Shown: positions 36,515 to 46,320, numbered from the stretch's first letter. The stretch is DNA of 64,000 nucleotides from Parabacteroides hominis (GCF_014287585.1 NZ_JACOOJ010000003.1:1-64000), one strand, 5' to 3'. Program-made: numbers and translations. The notes: generated from the sequence alone by a model not told the origin.

Positions 36515-36567
36515 AAAACAAATGCTGTATCAGGGCAAATTTTCAGTCTTGATACGGCATTTGTTTT
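36515..36567 (+). terminator. Terminator of PUL 2
   Basis: AAAACAAATGCTGTATCA (36515-36532) pairs over 18 bases with TGATACGGCATTTGTTTT (36550-36567), with one G-T pair. The T-rich end gives an intrinsic terminator after the Gfo/Idh gene. Confidence 0.8.
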
Positions 36568-36666
36568 AAACTATGGTTGGTATTCATTTTTGAAAAAGTT
36601 CAGGTTTCCGGTTTCAATCCAAAATTTATTGTATATTTGGGCGCTAAGGAGATAAACCGGAGAAGT

Positions 36667-37200
36667 ATGTCTAATACCACAGATGAAAAATTGATAGAGG
36701 CGATTAGTAAAGATGATTACATCAGTTATAATAAACTGTTTGAGCGTTACTATGGCCGCCTTTGTCAATATGTCTATAGCTTGCTCATGGATAAAAGTGA
36801 TACGGAAGATGTTGTGCAGGAGCTTTTTCTGAATATATGGAAAAACCGGGAAAGAATTGAAATTAAAGAAAATGTTGGAGGATATCTTTATAGGATGGCC
36901 AAACATTTGGCATTGAACCATCTTCGCTCAAAAGTCTATTTTAATAACCTGTCGGAAACTCAGGATCAGTTATCGTATGAAGACAACCGGGTCGAGTCTG
37001 AGGAATTTCGGATCGCTCTTTATGGCTGTATCGGTCACCTTCCCGATCGCTGTAAAGAAGTATTGTTGCTCCACCGAATAAAGGGATTGAAACAAAAAGA
37101 AATCTCGGAAAAACTCGATATCTCGGTAAAAACGATTAAAAATCAGATCTGGATCTCGCTTCAGAAATTGAAAAGATGTTTGGAATTAAAAGGAATATAA
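36667..37200 (+). CDS. ECF sigma factor, PUL 3
   Basis: 177 aa from the ATG at 36667 (MSNTTDEKLIEAISKDDYISYNKLF in parts); upstream in-frame codons run into the PUL 2 terminator. Region 2 contains YSLLMDKSDTEDVVQELFLNIWKNRERIE (in parts), and region 4 is GLKQKEISEKLDISVKTIKNQIWISLQKLK (in parts). It is of the FecI-like Bacteroidetes group. FecR follows after 64 bp, so this is the complete regulator pair of PUL 3. Confidence 0.92.
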   Translation: MSNTTDEKLIEAISKDDYISYNKLFERYYGRLCQYVYSLLMDKSDTEDVVQELFLNIWKNRERIEIKENVGGYLYRMAKHLALNHLRSKVYFNNLSETQDQLSYEDNRVESEEFRIALYGCIGHLPDRCKEVLLLHRIKGLKQKEISEKLDISVKTIKNQIWISLQKLKRCLELKGI

Positions 37201-37264
37201 TTTTTTTCAGGTCCGGAATAGGACCTTTTTTTATTTGTAGTGTCATATAATAAAAGCAAGATTC

Positions 37265-38248
37265 ATGGAAGAACAAAAACAGATAAAAGACTATATCGTC
37301 GACTATTTACTGGACGGTGAAGATGAGAAGCATCTTGATCCGATATTGGTTGAGTGGTTAGCCGAAAGTGAGTCCCATAGAAAAGAATTTGATTTGTATA
37401 AAAAGATTTGGAAAGAATCCCATCGTTATACAGAATCTGAGGCTTTTGATCCTGATCTTGCATGGGAAAAGGTTAACAAGATAAACCGACAGAAGATATA
37501 TGCTCATAAGTATTGGAAAAATATATTGTATATAGTTTCTGGGGCGGCTGCATCTTTGTTGATAATGCTTGCTTTGTCTTTCATGGGTGCTTTTGAGAAA
37601 AGCTCGGACATGCAGGTTAGAATGAGTGCCGATTATGGAAGCCGTTCGGAAATCGTTTTGCCGGATGGGTCTTTAGTAAAACTGAATTCAGGCTCTGAAG
37701 TAGTTTATGCTTATGATTCGAAAAAGAAAATACGGGAAGTTAATTTCCTGGGGGAAGGTTTCTTTGATGTCTCTAAAAGCAAAGAACCTTTTGTAATAAA
37801 AACTGCCGGTGGGTTAAATGTGAAAGTTTGGGGAACTTCCTTCAATCTGCAGGCGTATGCTGATGATCCGATTGTTCAAGCATCTTTGGTCGAGGGATGT
37901 ATCGAACTGGAAAGCGGAGAAGAGAAGCTGATTATGAAACCCGGAGAAATGGCTGTTTTTGATAAAGAGACGAATAAGATTAAACAGATGAAGGGCGTAT
38001 TGTCGCACTCTTATGGCTGGTTGGACAATAAATTATATATGGAAGATATGCCTTTGTCTCTTGTTTGCAAGTATTTGGAAAGATGGTATGATGTCAAGAT
38101 TATGATCCAACCCGGATTAGGTGAAAATATTCGTTATAATGGAGTCATACGGGAAGAAACCGTAACAGATGTAATGGATGCGTTATCCCGCTTGAGTAAT
38201 ATTAGCTATCATGTGAAAGGAAAACATATAAGTATAACCTCTAAATAG
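37265..38248 (+). CDS. FecR-family anti-sigma factor, PUL 3
   Basis: 327 aa. Cytoplasmic start (IVDYLLDGEDEKHLDPILVEWL), a membrane helix at about 82-100 (ILYIVSGAAASLLIMLALSF), periplasmic FecR domain (DYGSRSEIVLPDGSLVKLNSGS in parts) and a C-terminal SusC-contact domain (PLSLVCKYLERWYDVKI). It transmits occupancy of the PUL 3 SusC to the sigma factor. Confidence 0.93.
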   Translation: MEEQKQIKDYIVDYLLDGEDEKHLDPILVEWLAESESHRKEFDLYKKIWKESHRYTESEAFDPDLAWEKVNKINRQKIYAHKYWKNILYIVSGAAASLLIMLALSFMGAFEKSSDMQVRMSADYGSRSEIVLPDGSLVKLNSGSEVVYAYDSKKKIREVNFLGEGFFDVSKSKEPFVIKTAGGLNVKVWGTSFNLQAYADDPIVQASLVEGCIELESGEEKLIMKPGEMAVFDKETNKIKQMKGVLSHSYGWLDNKLYMEDMPLSLVCKYLERWYDVKIMIQPGLGENIRYNGVIREETVTDVMDALSRLSNISYHVKGKHISITSK

Positions 38249-38285
38249 AATTGCCTATGAAGTAGAATGCCATGAATACACAAAA

Positions 38286-38311
38286 ACGGGAAATGCTGTC
38301 ACATCTCCCGT
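38286..38311 (+). promoter_or_regulatory. Stem-loop between fecR and susC, PUL 3
   Basis: ACGGGA (38286-38291) and TCCCGT (38306-38311) around a 14-nt loop, in the 130-bp leader of susC. PUL 2 has a hairpin in the same position. Confidence 0.4.
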
Positions 38312-38378
38312 TATGAGTTTGATCATAAGATTAGTGTTGGAAGCACTAATAGTTAGCTAATAATCAATTTACAAATAT

Positions 38379-41300
38379 ATGAATTATTTTGATAAGCCAC
38401 GGCAGGAAAGCTTTTCTGTCTGTAAAAAAATATTGTCTATTATGAAAATAGTAACGTTGGCCATAATAGTTTGTTCAATCAACATTTCTGCTACTGTTTA
38501 TTCACAAACAACAAAGTTATCATTGAATGTGCAGAATCAGTCAATCAAAGAAGTCCTTTTTTTGATTGAAACCCAATCTGACTTTCGTTTTATCTATGAG
38601 AGTGGAAAGATTAATTTAGAAAAAAAAGTTTCTGTTCATGTCAAAGATCAAACTGTTGAGTCTGTTTTGGAACGTATTTTTAAAACAGAAGGGGTCGAAT
38701 ATGAGATTACAGAAAATAATTTCATCTTGATTAATCCTACGGAGAATATTGGAACTATTATTACTGCACAAAACAAAAAATATGTAGTAGGTACAGTAAA
38801 AGATGAAAGTGGAGAGCCTATTGTTGGCGTGAATGTGATGGAAAAGGGAACAATGAATGGTACAGTAACGGACATTAATGGTAGATTTTCTTTAGAGGTT
38901 ACTTCAAATTCGTCATTGCAATTTTCTTATATCGGCTATCTTACAAAAGAAATGGAAGTGGGAAATCAAACTAATATTTTCGTGAGTTTAGTTGAAGATT
39001 CTCAGAATTTGGATGAGATTGTAGTAGTAGGTTATGGAACTCAACGGAAAAAAGATTTGACTGGTGCTGTATCTCATGTGGATATGAAGGGAATGCAAGA
39101 ATTACCTAATACCAATATTTCTCAAGCTTTGCGAGGTACGATTGCCGGAGTAAATGTAAATACGGACGGAAAGCCTGGCTCGAATAGTAATATTGTAATT
39201 CGTGGTTTGACTTCATTGTCTGCAGGGAATAGTCCTCTTATTATTGTTGATGGTATTCCTCTTGCCGGTTCTTTAAGCGATATAAATAGTACGGATATTG
39301 AGACTATTGACATTTTGAAAGATGGAAGTGCTGCAGCTGTATATGGAGCCAAATCTTCGAATGGGGTTATTTTGATTACAACAAAACGTGGAAAGTCTGA
39401 AAAACCATTGATTCAATATAATGGTTATCTGGGGTTTCAAAAATTCAGCCGTAAATTGAAAATGCTGGATGGTCCTGCTTATGTGAAAAAGATTATTGAT
39501 TATGAGAGATCAAATGGAGTGGAGAACCCCGATCCTTCTAATTATATGCAAGACCATGAATATCAAAACTATTTGGAAGGAAAGACCGTTGATCCAATAG
39601 ACTTTGTTTCTCAGTCTGCTCCTATACATTCGCATGATATTTCGGTCTCAGGAAAAAATAATCGAACTACATATTATCTTTCTGGTTCGTTTACAAGTCA
39701 AAAGGGGTTAATTTACAATGATGATTTTCAGCGTGTGTCATTACGTGCTAATATTGAAAATAAAATTACAGATTGGTTTAGTGTCGGGGTGAATGCCGCA
39801 TTTAGTGGACGTGATGATTCCGGGTTGGCTGGAAATATTGAGAATGCAGTCACTTTATCACCCTATTCACAAATGTATGATAAAAAAGGTGAGTTAATAC
39901 TGAAAGTTCATGGGGGAGGCGAAAGTATGGCACAAAACCCAATTTTCTGGTCTGAAAAAACAGATGATTTGGAAAAAACACAAAATATTACAGGCAATTT
40001 GTACACACAAATAGATGTCCCTTTTGTCAAGGGTTTGAGTTATAGATTGAATTATTCTAATACATATAATTGGTATAAACATTTTGTGTATTCTCCCTCT
40101 TATATGAAAGAAGATGAAAAAGTTGTAGCTAAAGGCACAAAGGAGTATAGTGAAAATTACAATTGGCTTGTAGAAAATATCGTTAAATACCAGAAACATT
40201 TTCTGGATATTCATGATATTGACATAACATTCCTTTTTAGCCGTGATCATTATAATAATGATTATTCTAAAATGGATAATTCTGACTTTTTTTCAGATAT
40301 CTTGGGGTATAATAAATTAGAGTTGGGGAAAAATCCGACTGTAGCTTCTTCTGCAAAAGAGTCAAACGGATTATCTTATATGGGACGTATCAACTATAGA
40401 CTGATGGATCGGTATTTGTTGACTTTATTGGCACGCCGGGATGGTTACTCAGCATTTGGAAAAGAAAAGAAATGGGGGACGTTTCCTTCTATCGCTGTGG
40501 CATGGATTCTTTCGGAGGAAGTTTTTATGAAAAGAATAAGTTGGTTGAATAATTTAAAAATACGATTCTCTTATAGTGAAACAGGAAACCAAGCAATTGC
40601 TCCTTATTCTTCTTTGGCTCAAATGGCACAGAATCAATATGTATTTGGTGAAGGTTCTTCTTCTTTCAATGGTATTTATAATTCAGCGATGGGTAATAAT
40701 GATCTGACATGGGAAACCACAAAATCAGCCAATGTCGGTATCGATTTTAGTGTATTGGGTAGCCGTTTAAGTGGATCACTGGAATATTACGATTTGAAAA
40801 CAAAAGACTTGCTGATGAGACGTTCTATTCCTTCTATGACGGGTTATAACTCGGTATATACCAATTTAGGAGGAATTTCGAATAAGGGTTTGGAATTGAC
40901 ACTGAATTCAGTGAATATATCAAATCGGGATTTTGAATGGAGTTCAACCTTGACATTATCGACAAATAAAAACAAAATAACAAGTTTGTATGGATTGGAT
41001 CTGGATAATGATGGAAAAGAAGATAATGATATTAGTAATGGTTGGTTCATTGGACAACCGATAGGTGCTATTTACGACTATACTCTAAATGGAGTCTATC
41101 AGGAAGATGATGATATACCTACAGGTTTTAAACCCGGTTATTTTCGCATTGTCGATAAAAATGGAAGTGGAGGGGCTGACCCTGATGATCGTAGTATTAT
41201 TGGCAAGACATCGCCGGATATTAGGATTGGATTAGGTAATACCTTAACATATAAAGGATTTACTTTATATTTGTTTGTTAATTCCTCATTCGGGGGAAAG

Positions 41301-41690
41301 AAAAGTAATCCGATGTTGAATCCTGCGGGATGGTTTCCCGATAGATTGAATATTTTAGATGTAGGAGAAGAGTATTGGACTCCGGAAAACAGAAGTAATA
41401 CCCGTCCAACAATTGGTTACGCAATGCCATTTACACATGGTTTCTACGAAAGTCTTACTTATGTTAGAATACAAGATGTTTCATTATCTTATGATATACC
41501 TCGAAAATTATTGGATATGTTGAAAATAAATGGTTTGCGTTTGTATATAAGTGCTAAGAATCTTGCTACTTTCACTAATTGGTCCGGTTGGGATCCTGAA
41601 ATTGATGCGAATGGAACAGCTACAGAGATAAAGAAGGGAGGATATCCTTTAGCAAAAACTTTCACATTTGGAGTAAACTTTAGTTTCTAA
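38379..41690 (+). CDS. SusC-type TonB-dependent transporter with STN domain, PUL 3
   Basis: 1103 aa. A long N-terminus precedes the signal helix (MKIVTLAIIVCSINISATVYS at about residues 22-42), so an ATG at 38442 could be the true start. STN domain (about 45-105), CarboxypepD_reg-like domain (VGTVKDESGEPIVGVNVMEKGT in parts), plug (VVVGYGTQRKKDLTGAV) and barrel ending FTFGVNFSF. It imports an unknown glycan and signals through the adjacent FecR. The locus is uniformly AT-rich. Confidence 0.94.
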   Translation: MNYFDKPRQESFSVCKKILSIMKIVTLAIIVCSINISATVYSQTTKLSLNVQNQSIKEVLFLIETQSDFRFIYESGKINLEKKVSVHVKDQTVESVLERIFKTEGVEYEITENNFILINPTENIGTIITAQNKKYVVGTVKDESGEPIVGVNVMEKGTMNGTVTDINGRFSLEVTSNSSLQFSYIGYLTKEMEVGNQTNIFVSLVEDSQNLDEIVVVGYGTQRKKDLTGAVSHVDMKGMQELPNTNISQALRGTIAGVNVNTDGKPGSNSNIVIRGLTSLSAGNSPLIIVDGIPLAGSLSDINSTDIETIDILKDGSAAAVYGAKSSNGVILITTKRGKSEKPLIQYNGYLGFQKFSRKLKMLDGPAYVKKIIDYERSNGVENPDPSNYMQDHEYQNYLEGKTVDPIDFVSQSAPIHSHDISVSGKNNRTTYYLSGSFTSQKGLIYNDDFQRVSLRANIENKITDWFSVGVNAAFSGRDDSGLAGNIENAVTLSPYSQMYDKKGELILKVHGGGESMAQNPIFWSEKTDDLEKTQNITGNLYTQIDVPFVKGLSYRLNYSNTYNWYKHFVYSPSYMKEDEKVVAKGTKEYSENYNWLVENIVKYQKHFLDIHDIDITFLFSRDHYNNDYSKMDNSDFFSDILGYNKLELGKNPTVASSAKESNGLSYMGRINYRLMDRYLLTLLARRDGYSAFGKEKKWGTFPSIAVAWILSEEVFMKRISWLNNLKIRFSYSETGNQAIAPYSSLAQMAQNQYVFGEGSSSFNGIYNSAMGNNDLTWETTKSANVGIDFSVLGSRLSGSLEYYDLKTKDLLMRRSIPSMTGYNSVYTNLGGISNKGLELTLNSVNISNRDFEWSSTLTLSTNKNKITSLYGLDLDNDGKEDNDISNGWFIGQPIGAIYDYTLNGVYQEDDDIPTGFKPGYFRIVDKNGSGGADPDDRSIIGKTSPDIRIGLGNTLTYKGFTLYLFVNSSFGGKKSNPMLNPAGWFPDRLNILDVGEEYWTPENRSNTRPTIGYAMPFTHGFYESLTYVRIQDVSLSYDIPRKLLDMLKINGLRLYISAKNLATFTNWSGWDPEIDANGTATEIKKGGYPLAKTFTFGVNFSF

Positions 41691-41709
41691 CTTAATTAAA
41701 TCTGATGTT

Positions 41710-43329
41710 ATGAAAATAATATATAAATCATTCTTTTTTTATATTTCAGCACTTTTATTAGTATCATGTAGTGATGTTTTGGATGAAAAACCATTATCGT
41801 TTCTTAGTCCTGAGAATGCATACGAAAATAAAGATGCTTTTGAAAATGGTCTTATTGCATTACATAAATTTGCCCGTGATGAGGTTGATAACTCTTTGAA
41901 AAATGGTTTGAATATGAACTGGGAAATGGTATTAGGAACAGATCAGGCACATATTGGAGAAAAATATAATGCAGGGCCTGAACGTTTTTGGGACTATTCT
42001 GTCATAACCAGTTTTTATTCGGGATCTCAGTCATATTGGGATTGGGGCTATAAAAAAATGATTTCTAATGCGAATACGATTATTAATCGTGTTGACAACC
42101 CTAACATACAATGGACAGAGGTTGAAAGAAATGCCGTGAAAGCGGAAGCCTTGTTTTTCCGTGCTTATGCTTATAATGTTTTGGTTAATTTGTTTGGTGG
42201 TGTTCCGATTGTGATAGAAGAAGTGGCTGCGCCGAAATTGGATTTTGTCAGAGCTTCCAGATTGGAGGTTCTGCAACAGGAGCAAAGTGATTTGGAATTT
42301 GCAATAGAGTGGCTTCCTACAGACGAAAAAGTGGATGGTAGAATTACCAAAGGTGCTGCTAATCACTTATTGTCAGAAGTATATATTAGTATTGGTTTGG
42401 AGTCAAATGATGAATCCTTTTATCAAAAAGCGATTGAAGCAGCCTCCAGAGTAATAGACTCCCCTAAATATCGATTGATGACGGAACGTTTTGGTCAGAA
42501 GAAGGATCAACCGGGTAATGTTTTATCTGACTTGTTCTGGGATTATAATATAAATAGAAGTGCCGGTAATGAAGAAACCATTTGGGCTTTACAGTTTGAA
42601 TATAATACTCCCGGTGGAAAAGAATCTAATCCAACAAACTGGATGCGTGCCTGGGGATGTCGTTATTGGGATTTAAAAGACCCGGATGGAAAATCTGGAA
42701 TGCAGATTTGTGATTCAATTGGAAGGCCGGTTGGCTGGATACGTCCTACAAATTATGTATTTTATGATGTTTGGGGAGAAGATTGGAATGATATGCGTAA
42801 TTCCAGTTATAACATTCGTCGTGATTGGTATTGGAATAATCCTGAATCTACTTATTTTGGGCAAAAGGTCGAGATTACAGCAGATATGGATACGGTGTGG
42901 ATTATAGCACCTATGTTACGGAAGTTAGAGGGAGACTTTGCTTCAACAGGGAATAATCCATTCAAAGATGATCCTGTAATGCGTTTAGCAGAAACTTATC
43001 TTTTGAGAGCAGAAGCTTATATGTGGAAAGGCGATTTGGTAAATGCAGCTAAAGATATCAATGTCGTTAGAGGTAGGGCTCATGCTAAGCCAATAGAACC
43101 TTCTCTGGTGAATATTGATTATATTCTGGATGAACGGACTCGTGAGTTAGTGGTGGAAGAACCTCGCAGAAGGACATTAGTGAGAGTAGGGAAGATGTAT
43201 GAAAGGACTATTAAGTACAATCCATTAAGTGGACAGACTATCAAGCCTTTTAACGAGTTGTGGCCGATTCCACAAAGTGCTATAGATGCTAATTTGGAAG
43301 CTGAATTAGTACAGAATCCTGGTTATTAG
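41710..43329 (+). CDS. SusD-like surface lipoprotein, PUL 3
   Basis: 539 aa. The lipobox LVSC gives lipidated C20 followed by SDVLDEKP. The helical RagB core is visible (KAEALFFRAYAYNVLVNLFGGVPIV) with the C-terminal VNIDYILDERTRELVVEEPRRRTLVR and ending VQNPGY. No enzyme gene follows; the next gene is aroA after a terminator. The PUL 4 SusD shares the FRG/FRA-LVNLFGGVP pattern and NPGY end. Confidence 0.94.
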   Translation: MKIIYKSFFFYISALLLVSCSDVLDEKPLSFLSPENAYENKDAFENGLIALHKFARDEVDNSLKNGLNMNWEMVLGTDQAHIGEKYNAGPERFWDYSVITSFYSGSQSYWDWGYKKMISNANTIINRVDNPNIQWTEVERNAVKAEALFFRAYAYNVLVNLFGGVPIVIEEVAAPKLDFVRASRLEVLQQEQSDLEFAIEWLPTDEKVDGRITKGAANHLLSEVYISIGLESNDESFYQKAIEAASRVIDSPKYRLMTERFGQKKDQPGNVLSDLFWDYNINRSAGNEETIWALQFEYNTPGGKESNPTNWMRAWGCRYWDLKDPDGKSGMQICDSIGRPVGWIRPTNYVFYDVWGEDWNDMRNSSYNIRRDWYWNNPESTYFGQKVEITADMDTVWIIAPMLRKLEGDFASTGNNPFKDDPVMRLAETYLLRAEAYMWKGDLVNAAKDINVVRGRAHAKPIEPSLVNIDYILDERTRELVVEEPRRRTLVRVGKMYERTIKYNPLSGQTIKPFNELWPIPQSAIDANLEAELVQNPGY

Positions 43330-43354
43330 AATATATAAACTAAATGATTATTTA

Positions 43355-43414
43355 TTGAGAATGAATATAGGAAAACTGATTATTGTTAGTTTTATGAAAT
43401 TTCCTGATTCTCAA
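43355..43414 (+). terminator. Extended stem-loop after PUL 3
   Basis: TTGAGAAT (43355-43362) pairs with ATTCTCAA (43407-43414), and inner AGGAAA...TTTCCT and AAACT...AGTTT extend the stem. It lies 25 bp after the susD stop and probably ends the PUL 3 transcript. Confidence 0.6.
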
Positions 43415-43592
43415 AATGATATTTTAATGGTAAGTGATATATTTAAATATGCTGATTTGATCACAGAAAACTCAAGTTGTGAACATTTTGTCATTCATTA
43501 TGTATAGTGAAAATATGCATTGTTTTGATTTATAAGAAATGGATAGATAATTTCTTTGGCTTTTCTTAGTCATATCTTCCCAATAAAATCCG

Positions 43593-43600
43593 TACTTTTG
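43593..43600 (+). promoter_or_regulatory. -7 box for aroA
   Basis: TACTTTTG, 22 bp before the aroA ATG, matches TAnnTTTG. No TTTG occurs at the expected spacing. Confidence 0.5.
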
Positions 43601-43622
43601 TACTCCATTTTAAAGCAGAGAT

Positions 43623-44846
43623 ATGAACTACGTTGTAAAGAGCCCTGTTTCACTAAAAGCTTCCATCAAGCTTCCCGCATCCAAGAGTATCTGTAATCGT
43701 GCGTTGATACTTAATGCGTTGAGCTATAGTCCGTATGAGATTCGGAATTTGTCGGATTGTGATGATACGGAGGTGATGGTGAAGGCGTTGAATTCGAATG
43801 ATCGTGACTTTGATATAAAAGCCGCGGGGACTGCGATGCGGTTCCTGACGGCTTTTTTGTCTAAAGTGGTGGGTGAGTGGACGATTACCGGGACCCAGCG
43901 GATGAAGAACCGGCCGATCAAGATACTGGTGGATGCGCTGAATGCGCTGGGGGCACGGGTGGAATATATGGAGAAGGAAGGCTATCCTCCTCTCCGCATT
44001 TTCGGAAGTGCGCTACAGGGAGGCGAGATTTCGCTTGCCGGCGGGGTCAGTTCGCAGTATATTTCGGCGTTGCTGATGATCGCGCCCCTGATGGAGAAAG
44101 GGCTGACCTTGCATCTTGAAGGTGCTGTCATTTCAAAACCCTATATTAACCTGACATTGCAGTTGATGGAGCAATATGGGGTAAAGGCGGAATGGAACGG
44201 GCAGACCATTAAGGTAAGACCGCAGGATTATCATCCGATACCTTTTACCGTCGAATCTGACTGGAGCGCCGCTTCCTACTGGTATTCCATGATGGCATTG
44301 TCTAAAAATGCCGAGATCGAGTTGCTGGGACTGTTTAAGAACAGTTTGCAGGGAGATGCCGCCGGAGCCAAATTGTTTGCACAGCTTGGCGTGGGCACGA
44401 CTTACACAGACCGGGGCGTTATCTTGAAGCACAACGGGAACAGGACAAAAAAACTGAATTATAACTTCGTAAACGAGCCGGACCTGGCTCAAACCTTTGT
44501 CGTTACCTGCGTGTTATTAAATATCCCTTTCCGCTTTACCGGTTTGCAAAGTCTGAAGATAAAGGAAACAGACCGTATCGAAGCGCTTAAGACGGAGCTT
44601 CGCAAATTAGGGTATCTCCTGACAGACAGCAACGACAGTATCTTGGAATGGAACGGCGAGCGGTGTGAGCCGGAAACGCATCCGGTTATTGCGACCTATG
44701 AAGATCACCGTATGGCAATGGCATTTGCACCTGCCGCTCTGATCCTGCCGGAAGGGATTGAGATTGCCGATCCGGAAGTGGTAAGCAAGAGCTATCCGCA
44801 TTATTGGGAAGATCTGCGTTCTACGGGTTTTCAAATCGAGGAATAG
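43623..44846 (+). CDS. aroA: 5-enolpyruvylshikimate-3-phosphate synthase
   Basis: 407 aa, slightly shorter than the usual 430, as in other Bacteroidales. It joins PEP to shikimate-3-phosphate in the shikimate pathway. Substrate-binding motifs are LPASKSICNRALIL (start), AAGTAMRFLTAF, TGTQRMKNRPI, SSQYISALLM, ESDWSAASYWY, KIKETDRIEALK and YEDHRMAMAFAP. The catalytic Lys, Arg, Asp and Glu are in place. The gene follows its own -7 box and probably leads a short operon with the 140-aa gene. Confidence 0.96.
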   Translation: MNYVVKSPVSLKASIKLPASKSICNRALILNALSYSPYEIRNLSDCDDTEVMVKALNSNDRDFDIKAAGTAMRFLTAFLSKVVGEWTITGTQRMKNRPIKILVDALNALGARVEYMEKEGYPPLRIFGSALQGGEISLAGGVSSQYISALLMIAPLMEKGLTLHLEGAVISKPYINLTLQLMEQYGVKAEWNGQTIKVRPQDYHPIPFTVESDWSAASYWYSMMALSKNAEIELLGLFKNSLQGDAAGAKLFAQLGVGTTYTDRGVILKHNGNRTKKLNYNFVNEPDLAQTFVVTCVLLNIPFRFTGLQSLKIKETDRIEALKTELRKLGYLLTDSNDSILEWNGERCEPETHPVIATYEDHRMAMAFAPAALILPEGIEIADPEVVSKSYPHYWEDLRSTGFQIEE

Positions 44847-44921
44847 ACGCACGGGGGATATCAGCGTTGACGCAGGTGTTGCGCGTCAAATCGGAGTAAG
44901 AATTTAAAAGAGTATTAAGAT

Positions 44922-45344
44922 ATGTGGTATATTATAATCGGAATCATTGTACTGGGTATCCTTGCTGCCATTGCCGGTTATTTCCGGAACCGGAAACTAC
45001 AGAAGATGCTGGAGCGCGGGGAGATCGCCGAAATCCCCGAAGCGCAGGAACTTGTTACGGACGAATGTTGCGGGCAGCATGAAACCTGCGAACGCGACAG
45101 TTTGTTGGCTGCGGTCAGCAAGCAGATCGAGTATTACGATGATGAAGAACTGGACCGCTTCCAGGGAGTCGAAGCCGATGCATATGATGAAGATGCCGTG
45201 AACGAGTTTCGTGATGTGCTTTATACGTTGCAAGAGATTGAGGTGGCCGGTTGGTTGCGCAGCCTGCAACTGCGTGCGATTAATCTGCCGGATGCGCTGA
45301 AGGATGAAGCTTTTTTAATCGTCGGCGAACGTCGTATACATTAG
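44922..45344 (+). CDS. Conserved small membrane-anchored protein
   Basis: 140 aa. One N-terminal helix (MWYIIIGIIVLGILAAIAGYF) is followed by a soluble acidic domain with DECCGQHETCERDS (three Cys) and a helical end (EFRDVLYTLQEIEVAGWLRSLQLR). It is regularly located after aroA in Bacteroidales and is sometimes annotated as a phospholipase without visible catalytic motifs. Function unknown. It lies 75 bp after aroA. Confidence 0.8.
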   Translation: MWYIIIGIIVLGILAAIAGYFRNRKLQKMLERGEIAEIPEAQELVTDECCGQHETCERDSLLAAVSKQIEYYDDEELDRFQGVEADAYDEDAVNEFRDVLYTLQEIEVAGWLRSLQLRAINLPDALKDEAFLIVGERRIH

Positions 45345-45351
45345 GCACTTA

Positions 45352-45460
45352 GAGTTTCCTTGCCGTGGGAACGGAAGTTTCCCGCTATGGGAACGGAAGT
45401 TCCCTGCTGTGGAAACGAGAGTTCCCTGCCTATGAAACGAGAGTTTCCCGCCGGGAAACC
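45352..45460. repeat. Tandem 22-bp palindromic-unit array (GGRAAC family, copy 3)
   Basis: Units start at 45367, 45389, 45411 and 45433 with partial units on both sides. Each is GGGAAC/GGAAAC, GGA or GAG, AGTTTCC/AGTTCCC, then a linker (CGCTAT, TGCTGT, TGCCTA). The first two differ at only three or four positions. It lies between two co-oriented genes, so it is probably transcribed and would fold into a row of hairpins. Confidence 0.88.
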
Positions 45461-45487
45461 AGAAAAAAGGATATAAGAAGATAGAAA

Positions 45488-46291
45488 ATGGATTTACTTC
45501 AATATGATTTTTTCCAGCATGCCCTTTTGGGCAGCCTGCTAACCGCGATCGCTTGTGGAATCGTCGGGACGTATATCGTGTCGCGGCGGCTTGTTTTCAT
45601 CAGTGGAGGTATCACGCATGCTTCTTTCGGGGGGCTGGGATTGGGTTTCTATCTTGGGATGAATCCGATCCTGATGGCTATGCTGTTTTCCGTGCTCTCC
45701 GCATTCGGGGTGGAGTGGGTGAGCAAGACGCAGAATGTGCGTGAAGACTCAGCCATTGCCGGGGTATGGTCGTTAGGGATGGCATTGGGCGTGATCTTCA
45801 TTTTCCTGACGCCCGGATATGCACCGAACCTTTCCGCCTATCTTTTTGGAAATATCCTGACTGTTTCGACGGGAGATATTATCTGGATTGCTGCTTTGGC
45901 GTTGTTGTTGGTCGTCCTTTTCGCCCTTTTCCTGCGGGAGATCGTTTATGTGGCGTTCGACAGGGATTTTGCCGTGACGCAAGGGTTGCCAGTCAAGTGG
46001 ATAGAATATGTGATGATGTTCTTTATCGCCGTGACGATCGTACTTTCGATCCGTCTGGTCGGGATCATGCTTCTGATGAGTTTGCTGACGTTGCCCCAGA
46101 TCACTGTAAACCTTTTTACGTCAGACTTCAAGAAGATCATTTTCGGAAGTATTGCCATCGGTTTCTTGGGATGTGTGGCCGGGCTCGTCCTTTCTTATTT
46201 TCTGAATGTGCCTTCCGGGGCGTTTATTATTCTTGTCCTTGTCCTTTTCTTTTTGATAGTGAAAGCAATAAAAGCGGTTTTAAAGCGTTAA
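45488..46291 (+). CDS. Metal ABC transporter permease (ZnuB/MntB type)
   Basis: 267 aa, with about eight membrane helices of the ABC-3 family (FQHALLGSLLTAIACGIVGTYIVSRRLVFISGGITHASFGGLGLG in parts; the GIxHA-FGGLG segment is characteristic). It moves zinc or manganese across the inner membrane with an ATPase and a binding protein that are not encoded in the window. It ends with a helix IILVLVLFFLIVKAIKAVLKR (in parts). The upstream array separates it from the 140-aa gene. Confidence 0.93.
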   Translation: MDLLQYDFFQHALLGSLLTAIACGIVGTYIVSRRLVFISGGITHASFGGLGLGFYLGMNPILMAMLFSVLSAFGVEWVSKTQNVREDSAIAGVWSLGMALGVIFIFLTPGYAPNLSAYLFGNILTVSTGDIIWIAALALLLVVLFALFLREIVYVAFDRDFAVTQGLPVKWIEYVMMFFIAVTIVLSIRLVGIMLLMSLLTLPQITVNLFTSDFKKIIFGSIAIGFLGCVAGLVLSYFLNVPSGAFIILVLVLFFLIVKAIKAVLKR

Positions 46292-46320
46292 AAGGAATAG
46301 TATAAATGAAGATTTATGGG

